A stretch of DNA of 64,000 nt, taken from the NCBI RefSeq assembly GCF_036946495.1, contig NZ_JAQIIX010000002.1, positions 3,534,001 to 3,598,000 of the forward strand, in the 5' to 3' direction. The notes under the pieces were generated by a model, which had not been told where the DNA came from, made no database searches, and saw only the letters and a list, made by a program, of their open reading frames with translations. Made by a program: the position numbers and the translations under genes. This DNA comes from Mycolicibacterium neoaurum. GTDB taxonomy: Bacteria; Actinomycetota; Actinomycetes; Mycobacteriales; Mycobacteriaceae. Below are positions 23,735 to 32,354 of the stretch, piece after piece; position 1 is the first letter of the stretch; every line of letters starts with the position of its first letter.

Positions 23735-24370
23735 GTGGCAGGCACCGTCTTCCTTCGTCCGTCCGCCCCGGTCGAGCCATCCACCCGGGAGCGCATCATT
23801 GGTGCTGCCGTGAAATCCTTTGCCCAGCATGGTGTTTCGCATACACCGCTTCGGACTGTCGCCGATTCGGCGGGTGTGAGCGTCGGGCTGGTCCAGCACT
23901 ATTTCGGCAACAAGGCGGGCTTGATCTCGGCGGTGGACGAACATGTCCTGCGGATTTTCGGTGAGGTTCTCGAGGCCGATCCGCTGCCAGAGCCGCCCGG
24001 TGAGCAATCCGAGGCGCTGCGCGGACGGTTTGCGGAGCTTTTTCACAAGTATCCCGACGTCACCGACTACGTCGCGCACGCGCTGAGCCAGGGCGACGAG
24101 ATCGGCAATGTCATCTTCGACGGGCTGCTGCAGATCAGCATTGCGCAGGGTGAGGGATTCTCCGCCCAGGGTCTCGTCCGGCCCGACCTCGACTCCATCT
24201 GGGGTGCCATCAACCCGCTGATCCTGCGGGTCGGCGCCATGATCCTGCGCAACCACATCGAGCGGCACATCCCGGCACCGTTCTATACGCCCGAGCAGCT
24301 GCTGCGCTGGGACACCGCGGTCGCCTCGCTGATTCGCCGGGGACAGTTCATTCCGGGCGCGTCGGACTAG
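23735..24370 (+). CDS. TetR-family transcriptional regulator
   Basis: A 211-aa regulator. The N-terminal HTH (STRERIIGAAVKSFAQHG then LRTVADSAGVSVGLVQHYFGNKAGLISAV by position about 15-60) is typical; the helical C-terminal domain binds an unknown ligand. I chose GTG at 23735; the open frame from TTG at 23699 would add 12 residues. No ribosome site is evident. Spaced repeats upstream may be autoregulatory sites. Its targets could be the divergent 83-aa gene or the downstream secretion cassette, which starts 250 nt later. Confidence 0.85.
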   Translation: MAGTVFLRPSAPVEPSTRERIIGAAVKSFAQHGVSHTPLRTVADSAGVSVGLVQHYFGNKAGLISAVDEHVLRIFGEVLEADPLPEPPGEQSEALRGRFAELFHKYPDVTDYVAHALSQGDEIGNVIFDGLLQISIAQGEGFSAQGLVRPDLDSIWGAINPLILRVGAMILRNHIERHIPAPFYTPEQLLRWDTAVASLIRRGQFIPGASD

Positions 24371-24583
24371 ATGCGGCCGGGCCGGTCAGCGTTCGAGGGG
24401 TACGCACGGGCCGGCATTCGGCGCGATCCGCGGAGCACTCGGGGGATGTGCTTCGCGGATCGTGGTCGGGGGTGATGCACCGCCGTAATTCTCTCGGTAG
24501 GCCTGTGCCGGGTGGATTCGGCGTTCCGACGTTCTATACACGCGCTATGTGGAACTGGCGTCGGTGCAGCTCGCACAGTGTCG

Positions 24584-24589
24584 CATAAT
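24584..24589 (+). promoter_or_regulatory. Putative -10 box of the type VII cassette
   Basis: CATAAT, 33 nt before the ATG at 24623, with no clear -35. A GAGGGGG ribosome site follows. The 24371-24622 gap otherwise holds nothing that I recognise. Confidence 0.35.
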
Positions 24590-24622
24590 GAATGACGGCG
24601 ACAAATGAGTTGAGGGGGCTCG

Positions 24623-24907
24623 ATGTTTGTTGATCCGCAAGTTTTGCGTGCCTTTGCCGCGCAGGTTGACGGCGTAGCCACGACCATCACAGAAGCGGCA
24701 GTTGGCAAGGCGATGACGGCGGCCGCCGACGGGTTGCCGGGGTCGACAACCCAATGGGCGGCAAGGGGTGTCGGGGAACATTTCAGCCAGCTCGCGGACA
24801 CGCTAGCTCAGAACGTGACCAAGATGGGTACGGCCGTGCGAGGCGCCGGTGATACCTACGAAGTGGCCGACGACGTCTTGGCGGGTACCTTCGACGGGTT
24901 GTTCTGA
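24623..24907 (+). CDS. EspC-like/WXG100-type type VII secretion protein
   Basis: A 94-aa helical-hairpin protein of the ESX-secreted EspC-like type (DUF2580-like). It starts MFVDPQVLRAFAAQVDGVA, has a central turn around W45 (TQWAARG) and carries YEVAD at 79-83, matching the YxxxD/E type VII export signal near the C-terminus. Such proteins travel as heterodimers through an ESX apparatus. A strong GAGGGGG site precedes the ATG. The next gene, also bearing a WxG motif, starts 2 nt after its stop, so the two are probably secreted together. No ESX core gene is in the window. Confidence 0.78.
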   Translation: MFVDPQVLRAFAAQVDGVATTITEAAVGKAMTAAADGLPGSTTQWAARGVGEHFSQLADTLAQNVTKMGTAVRGAGDTYEVADDVLAGTFDGLF

Positions 24908-24909
24908 CT

Positions 24910-26280
24910 GTGCTGCCATCGCGAACAACACTGCGCGGATGGAACCCTGATTCTCTGGCGACGACCGCATCAATGATCCGCGCAAAAGCACAAGCCGTCG
25001 CAGCGGCAGTAACAGGCATCGATGCAGAATGCGGCCGCATGCCGGCCACAAAAGATTGGTCCGGGCGGTCCCACGACGCAGCGAAGGCGATGTTCGCACG
25101 TGCTGAACGGGACGCCAACAGAATCTCGGGGTATGCCGCCGACGTGGCTGCGGCGTTGAGCAGCGGAGCTGAGTCGCTTGGTGCATCACGGCGGACTTTG
25201 TTGGACAAAGCCGATGAGATTGATGCCGGACCACTGAACGTCACCGATCAATGGGTCGTTCTGGTCGACGCGGCTTACATGTCCGCCGAACAGCTCGCCA
25301 AGCTTCAGGCGTTGGCGCTAGATGAGCAGTCAAGGGTTAACGCGTTGCTGACAGCTGTAGGCGATGCAGATGACAGGACCGCCGACGCAGTCGTCGCTGC
25401 GGGTGCCCAATTCGGATTCAGTGAGTCGCGACCTCCCGCCGATCTCGGTCGGCTCATGCTGCCCACTGCTCAGAGACCAGCTGACGAGGTCCCTGACCCC
25501 CGCAACCCGATGGGCATGATCACGCAGGAGGCAATCCGGGCGGCTGATGAGCAACAAAACGTGAGAGCGGTCGTCGAATCGGTCAACAAGCATGGTGAGG
25601 AGGTGACTACGGTAATCAAGCAGGATGGCAGTAAAGCCGTCACCACGCGCAAGGACCCGCACGAATGGCCGAGTAAGTACAACTTCATCGAGCTTGAAGA
25701 GTTCGACAAGAACGGTGACTTTGTCGCGCGTACTAGTTCTTGGCACGATCTGTCCAGTGACTGTGACTACACGTCGATAACCTATGCGGGCGGAGCAAAT
25801 TGGACCATGTCCATGGATCCGACCGGTCATCGCACAGCTGGATTTACAACTGCAGATGGCCGGCATAACGCCGTGCCGGTGGATTTGATTGACAAGCTCT
25901 CGATGACGACCGGCGGAGCCATGTCCGGCCTCGAAAAGCACATTGCTCGCGGTGGTTCCCTGCCCATGCTCACGACCGAGTCGATCGAGAATATGGGAAA
26001 GACGATGAAGTTCGGCGGCCCCGCGTTGAGTGCTGCTACCACTGTTTTCGACATGGCGATGGCCGACTCTGATAAGGACAGGTGCGTGGCGCTGGTGGCG
26101 GGCGCGGTGGGCGGTGGTGGGGGATGGGGCGGAGCGGAAGTCGGTGCAGCGTTGGGCGCGGTCACAGGACCCGGGGCATTCATTGCGGTACCGTCCCTTG
26201 CCTTTGTGTTCGGCGTGGGTGGCGCGTTTGGCGGAGCGGAATTGGGAAAGGTAATCGGGGAGGTCGTGTGTCCGTATTGA
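24910..26280 (+). CDS. WXG-domain protein with glycine-zipper C-terminus, candidate type VII effector
   Basis: A 456-aa protein. Residues 1-115 are helical with W50-S-G52 (DWSGRSHDAAKAMF), the WxG hallmark of type VII substrates. The middle (about 190-330) is polar and contains EEVTTVIKQDGSKAVTTRKD. The C-terminus (about 397-450) is a glycine- and alanine-rich hydrophobic segment (VGGGGGWGGAEVGAALGAV, then FGVGGAFGGAELGKVIG) resembling membrane-inserting glycine zippers. This organisation resembles pore-forming polymorphic toxins of type VII systems; that is inference. GTG start 2 nt after the EspC-like gene. The stop lies inside the next gene, a multi-pass membrane protein that could give immunity. 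GC is lower than in neighbouring core genes. Confidence 0.75.
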   Translation: MLPSRTTLRGWNPDSLATTASMIRAKAQAVAAAVTGIDAECGRMPATKDWSGRSHDAAKAMFARAERDANRISGYAADVAAALSSGAESLGASRRTLLDKADEIDAGPLNVTDQWVVLVDAAYMSAEQLAKLQALALDEQSRVNALLTAVGDADDRTADAVVAAGAQFGFSESRPPADLGRLMLPTAQRPADEVPDPRNPMGMITQEAIRAADEQQNVRAVVESVNKHGEEVTTVIKQDGSKAVTTRKDPHEWPSKYNFIELEEFDKNGDFVARTSSWHDLSSDCDYTSITYAGGANWTMSMDPTGHRTAGFTTADGRHNAVPVDLIDKLSMTTGGAMSGLEKHIARGGSLPMLTTESIENMGKTMKFGGPALSAATTVFDMAMADSDKDRCVALVAGAVGGGGGWGGAEVGAALGAVTGPGAFIAVPSLAFVFGVGGAFGGAELGKVIGEVVCPY

Positions 26281-27050
26281 ACCTTCCGGAACCGGCTAAT
26301 TGGGCTGAGGCCGGCAAGATGAAAATGTGGGTGAAGATCTTCAGCGCCGCCGTACTTTTGTACCTATTCCTTCGTGCTGTGTTGGCTGCCACACGCGGAA
26401 ACTATCTGACGTCAGTCTTGATAACTGGATTCGCCGCACTTCCAATTCTGACGATCGCAGCGCTGTTTCTGGTCCGCAAGGGCCGCGTGACAGTTTCCAC
26501 CAGGAGCGACGTGACCGGTTTTACCGTGCTTGCCGACAAAAGGTTTGCGGCGTTACTGATTACAGGACTCGCGGTCCTCGCGCCGTCAGCCGCAGCCTTG
26601 GCTTTCCTGATCCCCAGAGGCGCAATTGACATCCCTATGTCGAGAGGGATGCAGGTTTTCTCGCCTGTGGTGTTGATGGCAGGTGCGATGTTTGCTGTTG
26701 GGGGTTTGGTGGCCATAGCGCGACGCGGCGGGCTGGGTTACCTCAAGTTCACGCCGGCGATGATCGAGTATGCCGACGCTGTCAAAATACGACGCTACGA
26801 GTGGGACGACATCGTTGACATCAAAGACCACGCAGACGCGAAAAACGGTGCATCGGCGGGAAGGTCGGTCGTGTTGTGCTTGCGCGATGGCAGCGAGCAA
26901 GTGATCGGCGGTCTGAACGTTTACGTGCCGACTGGGGTGGCGCTCTATTGGTTGTTTCGTCACTATTGGAAGCATCCCGATGATCGACTCGAACTCGTTG
27001 ACGCTCGTTCGGCCGAGCGTCTCCGGAATGGATGCTTTGCATTGGACTGA
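26268..27050 (+). CDS. Multi-pass membrane protein with PH-like domain, candidate immunity protein
   Basis: A 260-aa protein. Four hydrophobic segments (about 20-40, 46-66, 88-108, 120-142) are followed by a cytoplasmic beta-rich domain (about 148-220: LKFTPAMIEYADAVKIRRYEWDD ... LCLRDGSEQVIGG) resembling bacterial PH domains. GTG at 26268 has GGGGAGG 4 nt upstream and overlaps the candidate toxin gene by 13 nt, so expression is coupled. Membrane-spanning immunity proteins encoded directly after membrane-active toxins are a common arrangement. A role as immunity protein is inferred from position and topology only. Confidence 0.72.
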   Translation: MSVLNLPEPANWAEAGKMKMWVKIFSAAVLLYLFLRAVLAATRGNYLTSVLITGFAALPILTIAALFLVRKGRVTVSTRSDVTGFTVLADKRFAALLITGLAVLAPSAAALAFLIPRGAIDIPMSRGMQVFSPVVLMAGAMFAVGGLVAIARRGGLGYLKFTPAMIEYADAVKIRRYEWDDIVDIKDHADAKNGASAGRSVVLCLRDGSEQVIGGLNVYVPTGVALYWLFRHYWKHPDDRLELVDARSAERLRNGCFALD

Positions 27051-27323
27051 GTTCCATAGCTCGCGTCGACGCGTGTCTTCTAGGGCCACCACGAGCGCTA
27101 GGACGAGCCGGCGGTCGGGGCAGTCGAGATCGGCCCGCTGCAGTTCGCCCGTGGTGACACGGAGAACCTCTTCAGCTGATCTTCCGCAGGTCAGGGGCAA
27201 AGTTTGCTGAGGTGGCGGATGTCGATTACCTCCCGTTCAGGCTGACGCCCTAAACTGCCGTCTGACCCTGACAAGTGGCCCGGTATGTGCCGCTCACGCC
27301 GCACTCACCCGAGGACACCTTCC
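27051..27323. other. Gap between the secretion cassette and the desaturase
   Basis: No complete gene. On the minus strand a frame from 27200 reads MPLTCGRSAEEVLRVTTG then about 30 further residues with protein-like composition (LVLALVVALEDTRRREL) before running antisense into the membrane protein. It may be the remaining 5' end of a gene cut when the cassette arrived. The desaturase ribosome site GAGG lies at 27311-27314. Confidence 0.3.
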
Positions 27324-28415
27324 ATGGCGATCGCCGACGTGCCTGCCTACCTGCATCTGACAAGTGCGGATGTCGAGGAGATCGCCTTCGAACTCGACGT
27401 CATCCGCCGCGATATCGAGGACTCGCTCGGGGCCAAAGACGCCGCCTACATCCGGCGCGTGATCCACTTCCAACGGGCACTCGATGTCGCCGCGCGGCTG
27501 GTGATCGCCTGTAGCAAGTCCAAGACCGGCTGGGTGCTCGGTACGGGCGCGTTGGCGTATGCGAAGTCCATCGAGAACATGGAGCTCGGCCACAACATCT
27601 CCCATGGCCAGTGGGACTGGATGAACGACCCCGAGATCCACTCCAACACCTGGGAGTGGGACATGGTCGGGGCGTCGGCGCAGTGGCGGTATTCGCACAA
27701 CTACCGGCACCACGTGTACAGCAATGTGCTAGGCATGGACGAGGACATCGGCTACCGGCTGCTGCGGGTGACCGAGGATCAGCCGTGGCGGTTGTGGTAC
27801 TTGGCGACGCCGGTGCGAAACTTTGTGCTGGCGGCCATGTTCGAGTGGGGCATCGCTCTGCACGGCCTGCATTCGGAGAAACTGCGCGACGACCCCGCGG
27901 TGATGGCGGGGGAGAGGCGCAAGTTCTTCGGCAAGGTCGCCCGGCAGTTGGGCAAGGACTACGTGTTCGTGCCGGCACTGAGCGGGCGGCGGTGGCGTCG
28001 GACGTTCGCGGCCAACTTCACCGCGAACACCATCCGTAACCTGTGGGTCTACGTCAACATCATCTGCGGGCATATCCCTGATGGCGCCGAGACATTCGAT
28101 CCCGCCGTGGTCAAGGACGAAACCCAGGGCGAGTGGTACCTGCGGCAGCTACTCGGGACCGCGAACTTCAAAGCCGGTCGCGTGCTGGCGATCTCGGGCG
28201 GGCATCTGTGTTATCAGATCGAGCATCACCTGTTCCCTGATCTGCCGAGTGTCCGGCTGCCTGAGGTGAGTGAGCGGGTGCGGCTGCTGTGTGAGAAGTA
28301 CGACCTGCCGTACAACTCGGCGTCGTTGCCGCGGCAGCTGTTCCGGACGCAGCGGATCATTCACGGGTTGGCGGTGCCGGACTGGGTGATGCGGCTGGGG
28401 CGGCGTCGCGCGTGA
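27324..28415 (+). CDS. Membrane fatty-acid/acyl-CoA desaturase (DesA3-like)
   Basis: A 363-aa membrane di-iron desaturase. The three histidine boxes are HNISHGQ (HxxxH type), HNYRHH (HxxHH) and QIEHHLFP (QxxHH), in the order expected for acyl-lipid or acyl-CoA desaturases. ATG at 27324 is preceded by GAGGACA. The N-terminus is short, and the membrane helices are less obvious than in DesA3 but lie around the boxes. It probably introduces a double bond into a long-chain acyl substrate, using electrons from a ferredoxin or flavodoxin reductase. It stands alone; no reductase gene is adjacent. Confidence 0.88.
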   Translation: MAIADVPAYLHLTSADVEEIAFELDVIRRDIEDSLGAKDAAYIRRVIHFQRALDVAARLVIACSKSKTGWVLGTGALAYAKSIENMELGHNISHGQWDWMNDPEIHSNTWEWDMVGASAQWRYSHNYRHHVYSNVLGMDEDIGYRLLRVTEDQPWRLWYLATPVRNFVLAAMFEWGIALHGLHSEKLRDDPAVMAGERRKFFGKVARQLGKDYVFVPALSGRRWRRTFAANFTANTIRNLWVYVNIICGHIPDGAETFDPAVVKDETQGEWYLRQLLGTANFKAGRVLAISGGHLCYQIEHHLFPDLPSVRLPEVSERVRLLCEKYDLPYNSASLPRQLFRTQRIIHGLAVPDWVMRLGRRRA

Positions 28416-28866
28416 CCGGCGCGGAAGCGAGTAGGTCGCTGGCCGCCTGGTAGCGAGAAACGAGCAACAGCGCGGTCGGCGCTACGAATCGTCAGTGCAC
28501 TACGACCGTTACGATCACCTGTATCGGCCGGCCAATCGAGCGTCAGCCCGGTGCGCGAAAGTAGGCGGCGACCCGGGAATTGTGAACCGCAGCTTGCCTC
28601 TGGCAGCGTTGCAGGGTGCGTACGAGTTCGCTCCATAGGCGCACCACTTCGGGAGGGGTTCGGTATAGGTCGCCCGCATGTATACGGATCTATACGAACA
28701 AGCCGGCAAGAAATGTCGACTTGATTCGACCATGCCACCCAAGTGCTACTGCGGTAGCTGGCGGTAGCTACCGTCGTCTGAAGGCGTTGTAGTTATCCGC
28801 AGCCCCGGCCCCGGCGGACCGTTTTGTGGCGCCGGTCTGTCGGGGCGCGGGAGTAGCTTCCGCCGC
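28416..28866. other. 451-nt non-coding stretch with palindromes
   Basis: No gene that I can support. GCTAC-TGCG-GTAGC (28745-28758) is a short hairpin and CGGTAGCTACCG (28762-28773) a perfect 12-bp palindrome right after it. These may serve the broken gene that begins at 28867. Short open frames on both strands lack protein-like composition. Confidence 0.4.
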
Positions 28867-30014
28867 ATGAACGAAGGACGGAAACGGCGACAGGCCAAGC
28901 AGGCCCGCCGGAACGCGCGGCGGCGGGCTGTGCACCCGATAACGGAACCGAACGAGATCAACCGTGTGCGGAACTCATCGAATGCTACGCATCCGCGAAC
29001 ATGCTGCTCGTTGTGGGCAACTTGATCGAAGTGCTTCTACCACCAGAGTTTTCGTACCTGGCGATCCTCAGTAAAGAGCGCTTCGATCCGGTGCAACTTA
29101 TCGACGGGTCCGCCGTGGCGCGGCCACCGGACTACACCGCAGTGGTCGCGTTGCTCGGCGAGATGGCGGTCGGGGACGAGCACTTCCAGCAATGGTGCCG
29201 CGACGAGGTCGCGGCGTGTACCGATGCGGTGCCGCGCTGGATCACCGATCTGCCGGAGCTGACGGTCGGTCGAGCGATCCGGTTGATCGATGCGTTCGGG
29301 GATCTTGATGAGGTCCTCTTCGAGGTGCGGTTGGCCGACGGTCGTGCGATCACCTGCGGGGTGCTGATCGATCATCTGGAGTACTCGACGGTCAAGGACG
29401 TCGCGATCTGGGACAAGCCGCTGAATGCGGTGCTTGTCCCACTGGAGTCCTGGGAATGGGTGAGCCACCCGATGGGTATGACGACGGCCGATGCGCGTGC
29501 CTGGATCGAGCAGGCGTTCGGCAAATGCATCGCCCGCCCGGTCAGGGGAAGGCGTCCGAGGTTCTCGGCCGTGGTCAAGTGGCTGGCTGCTCGACTACCC
29601 GAAGGCGGGCGGCAATACCAGGGCGGTGACGCCGATCAGAGCGCGGCGGACGTGGTTGAGGCGTTCTTTGCTTCTCTGGAAGGCCGGCGCTTCGGCTTTG
29701 ACGAATTTGGTGAGGTGCTGGAGGGACTGATCAGCATGCGTAGCGGGGACCCGCAGCACTAGAGCGCGTTCCGGGTCATCTACGCAATAGGGGACCTGCC
29801 GAACGGCAGAAACGAACCAGTGGAGACGGTGCTTCGCCTGCCCGCCCTGCTGCGCGCCTTTGTCCCTTTTGCCCACGGACGCAGCGGCATTGGCGTGGAG
29901 CTGACAGCCCAGACGTTGGCGATGATCGACGAGGTGCAGAAGGGCCTCGAGGAACGGATTCGCGCCGGGTTGCAGGCGTATTGGGATGCGGCGGGGGATA
30001 TGCAGGAGGAGTAG
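28867..30014 (+). pseudogene. Disrupted conserved mycobacterial protein (frameshift plus amber codon)
   Basis: Three pieces appear to belong to one gene. From ATG 28867 one frame reads a basic N-terminus (MNEGRKRRQAKQARRNARRR) and then stops. A second frame, open from 28857 without a start codon until 29001, carries the body of the protein (AELIECYASANMLLVVGN onward) to a TAG at 29760-29762. The same frame continues after the TAG for 84 codons (SAFRVIYAIGDLPNGRNE ... LPALLRAFVPFAHGRSGI) to the TAA-type end at 30014. I remember an intact mycobacterial family with this body and the LLRAFVPFAH C-terminus in one frame. Function unknown. Alternatively the 253-aa piece from 29001 is still made alone. 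Confidence 0.6.
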
Positions 30015-30364
30015 TCGAGGGAGTTTTCAGGCTGTCGGGCAGCGGCCTTCGTATCGGGTGCGTCGAGCATTGCGACGGTTCGAAGCCTGGCTGTTGTTTC
30101 ACCGCAGCTGGGTGTAACGCCAACACGGTCGAGAAGTCGGCGTCGGCGCCGGTGTCGGCCGACGCGCGGACCTGCCTGCCTCGCTCACCCGCAGCGGTAA
30201 ATTCCTCGTCTTCGAGGCTGTAGCCGAAGAACTTGAGATCTATTGTCGGCATGAGCTTTTCGACAACAGAGAGGACGGATCGCAATGGCCGGATTCCGGG
30301 CGCGCATAGTCGCCGGTGGTCAGCACAATGCTCCCGGGCCGGTGGGGTCTGCTGCACGGTCAGG
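30015..30364. other. Gap before the IS element
   Basis: No intact gene. On the minus strand the frame from ATG 30252 begins MPTIDLKFFGYSLEDEEF and stays protein-like for about 45 residues before becoming Pro/Arg-rich antisense sequence, so it may be a gene remnant truncated by rearrangement. The sequence just before 30365 flanks the left end of the IS3-like element. Confidence 0.3.
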
Positions 30365-30382
30365 TGACAGTTTTGACCTGCC

Positions 30383-31271
30383 CTACCTGTTGGGTTCCAT
30401 TCGTGGTGGCTGACCGACGGCAGTGGGGGTGTCGTTGGTGAAGGATAGTTCGTACTCGATTTGAGTGCGGTATCCGAGCGAGGAATGCCGCCGCTGGCGG
30501 TTGTGGAAGGTCTCAAGGTAGTCAAGAGTCGCGTTGGTCAGCTCGACGCGAGTTTTCCACGTCTGGCGGTCGAGTAGTTCGATCTGCAATCGATGACCAG
30601 GAGCTTTCCATCATGGCGTTATCCAGTGCGTCGCCGACGGTCTTGGACGACGGGAACAGTCCGGCAGAGCGGATCTTCTCGCCGAAAAGCCAGGAGGTGA
30701 ACTGGGTTCCGTGGTCGGCGTGAACGATTCCGCCGTCTGCCGGCCGGCGGATACGGATGGCCGTATACAACGCGTTGACCACCAACGTGGCATCGGCCTT
30801 CGAGTCCACCGACCAGTCCACGATCCGGCGACTGAACGCATCGAGCACTGCGCAGAGTACAGCCATCCTTCACGAGCACAATACTGCGTGATGTCATTGA
30901 TTCACAGTACATTTGGTGACAGTCGATGAACTTCTCGATTGACCAGATCATCGGCAGTGACGACCCCACGTAGCCGTTTCATTCGTACTGGCCCGGGTAG
31001 GAGGTAGGTGCCGGCCAGTCTCATCAGGACCGACACGGTGCGCGGGCACACTTACTATGCCGAGGGTCAGTTCGGCATGGACACGGCGATAGCTGTAGGT
31101 GCTCCGGGCGGCGACGTGGATCTCGCGGATCAGTCCGGTCAGCCATTGGCGGCGCAACTGGGTGGCTATGGTCGGTTTTCGTTTGTGCTTGTAGTAGTTC
31201 TGGCGTGCGATGCCAAGCGTTTTGCAGCAGCGATCTACAGGTGCTCCAGTATCGATGAGTCGGTCGATCAC
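30383..31271 (-). pseudogene. IS3-family OrfB (DDE transposase) remnant
   Basis: Pieces in different frames recover the order of an IS3 OrfB: MIDRLIDTGAPVDRCCKTLG and YYKHKRKPT (start), TYSYRRVHAEL (the usual YGYRRI/V region), VLDAFSRRIVDWSVDS (first catalytic Asp), GGIVHADHGTQFTSWLF (second Asp), DNAMMESSWS (Glu) and YLETFHNRQRRHSSLGYRTQ near the end. At least three frameshifts separate them (near 31060, 30890 and 30580). No functional transposase can be produced. Confidence 0.82.
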
Positions 31272-31299
31272 CGGGTAGATCCTTTTGGGCGGGCTTGTC

Positions 31300-31564
31300 C
31301 TCCCCGAGGAACGTGGCGGCCTGGCGCACGATGGTCAGCTCGGTTTCCAGCTCCCGGATTCGTCGCCGCGCCGAGCGGAACTCTGTTGATTCGCTCGTCG
31401 GGGCACCCTCACGCATCCTGCGGTCGATGACGTGCTGTTGGATCCATTTCGAGAGCGTGACCGGAATCATGCCGAGGTCGTCAGCGGTTTTGTTTCTGCG
31501 GCTTGCCGGCGCGCACGAGCGCGATCGCGCGGGCACGGAACTGGGCCGGATAGGGGCGGGGCAT
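31300..31564 (-). pseudogene. IS3-family OrfA remnant
   Basis: From ATG 31564 the frame reads MPRPYPAQFRARAIALVRAG and then stops after a shift near 31490. The rest (TADDLGMIPVTLSKWIQQ helix-turn-helix and RRRIRELETELTIVRQAA leucine-zipper segment ending FLGEDKPAQKD) continues in another frame. This is the standard DNA-binding OrfA of IS3 elements, here inactivated. Confidence 0.8.
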
Positions 31565-31781
31565 GGTGGTCAGCCTTTCGTACAGGCCGTCACTTAGTCA
31601 CCCAATCTGGAACCCGAACGGTAGGGCAGTCCAAACTGTCCCCTGATCGTGCAGCAGCCCTGATGGCCATAGTCGCTTGTCCAGTGCGCACCTCTCCTTC
31701 GCGATCGACGCGTGCACGGCTCGTTGCGCTCTTATTTGAGGTCCGAGAGCCTGCAGTAGCGGGCACACGTGCAACGCCCTG

Positions 31782-32354
31782 TTATGGTAGAGCCTGTATT
31801 TGGCGGATGGCACGAGCCAAAGAGCCGCTCGTCGCTGCAGCCTCGTCCACGTTCCACTTTTCTGCAGCGAATTCGTTGATTCGCTTCACATAGAGCGGGC
31901 CAGTCTCTCCAGAGGGCCGCACCATATCCGCCCGAATGACGCGCGAACGAGAACTTGAACACAGACGTAGGACCTCTTGCTTGGCATGCGCCACAGTTTC
32001 CGGGTTGATTGGAATTCTTGACACTCTGACCCCAAAATAATCTGCAAAAGCTGCGCGATCCGCCAAAAGCCACGCCTCGGTCATTGAATGGGCGATACGT
32101 AGGGCAAACCTGGGGCTCCATGCTTTAATGTCTGCGCTGAGGACTTCTCGAAGCTCAATCGGGCATTTTCCGTCCGAATCTCGAAAGACAACCCAGTTTG
32201 ACCGACGGGCAGCCTGGTTGTAATTAGAGATCCTCGGATCGAGCCGAGTTTTTCCGCCTGTGACAACAACTTTGTCAACTGTCCTGCCTGCTGAACGCAC
32301 TACGGCTTTTGCCGCTTCCCGATCTGATTCACCTTCCACCACGACATTGATCAC
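31782..32354 (-). CDS. TOPRIM-like DUF4276-type protein (candidate defence nuclease)
   Basis: A 190-aa protein resembling DUF4276, which has a TOPRIM-like core. An acidic first strand VVVEGESDREA (E8), a DxD-type motif FRDSDGKCP (58-64) and HSMTEAWLLAD (89-99) are family landmarks; the C-terminus YVKRINEFAAEKWN ... SLARAIRQIQAL also fits. TOPRIM proteins cut or join nucleic acids with Mg2+. GTG start overlaps the upstream AAA ATPase stop by 4 nt (GTGA), a strong sign of a functional pair. Similar ATPase/TOPRIM pairs (PARIS AriA-AriB, AbiL, OLD-type) abort phage infection; assignment to any of those is not possible by eye. The 139-nt stretch to the IS element holds no gene. Confidence 0.75.
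   Translation of the reverse strand: MINVVVEGESDREAAKAVVRSAGRTVDKVVVTGGKTRLDPRISNYNQAARRSNWVVFRDSDGKCPIELREVLSADIKAWSPRFALRIAHSMTEAWLLADRAAFADYFGVRVSRIPINPETVAHAKQEVLRLCSSSRSRVIRADMVRPSGETGPLYVKRINEFAAEKWNVDEAAATSGSLARAIRQIQALP

Larger units (their letters stand above)
30365..31642 (-). mobile_element. Degenerate IS3-family insertion sequence
   Basis: About 1.28 kb. The left end reads GACAGTTTTGACCTGCCCTA and the reverse complement of the right end reads GACAGTTTGGACTGCCCTAC, followed in both by ACC...GGGTTCCA: imperfect terminal inverted repeats of about 34 bp. Inside, on the minus strand, are an OrfA remnant with HTH and coiled coil and an OrfB remnant with DDE-type transposase motifs, both broken by frameshifts. 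No clear flanking direct repeat remains. The element is dead and marks old insertion beside the ATPase/TOPRIM pair. Confidence 0.85.
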
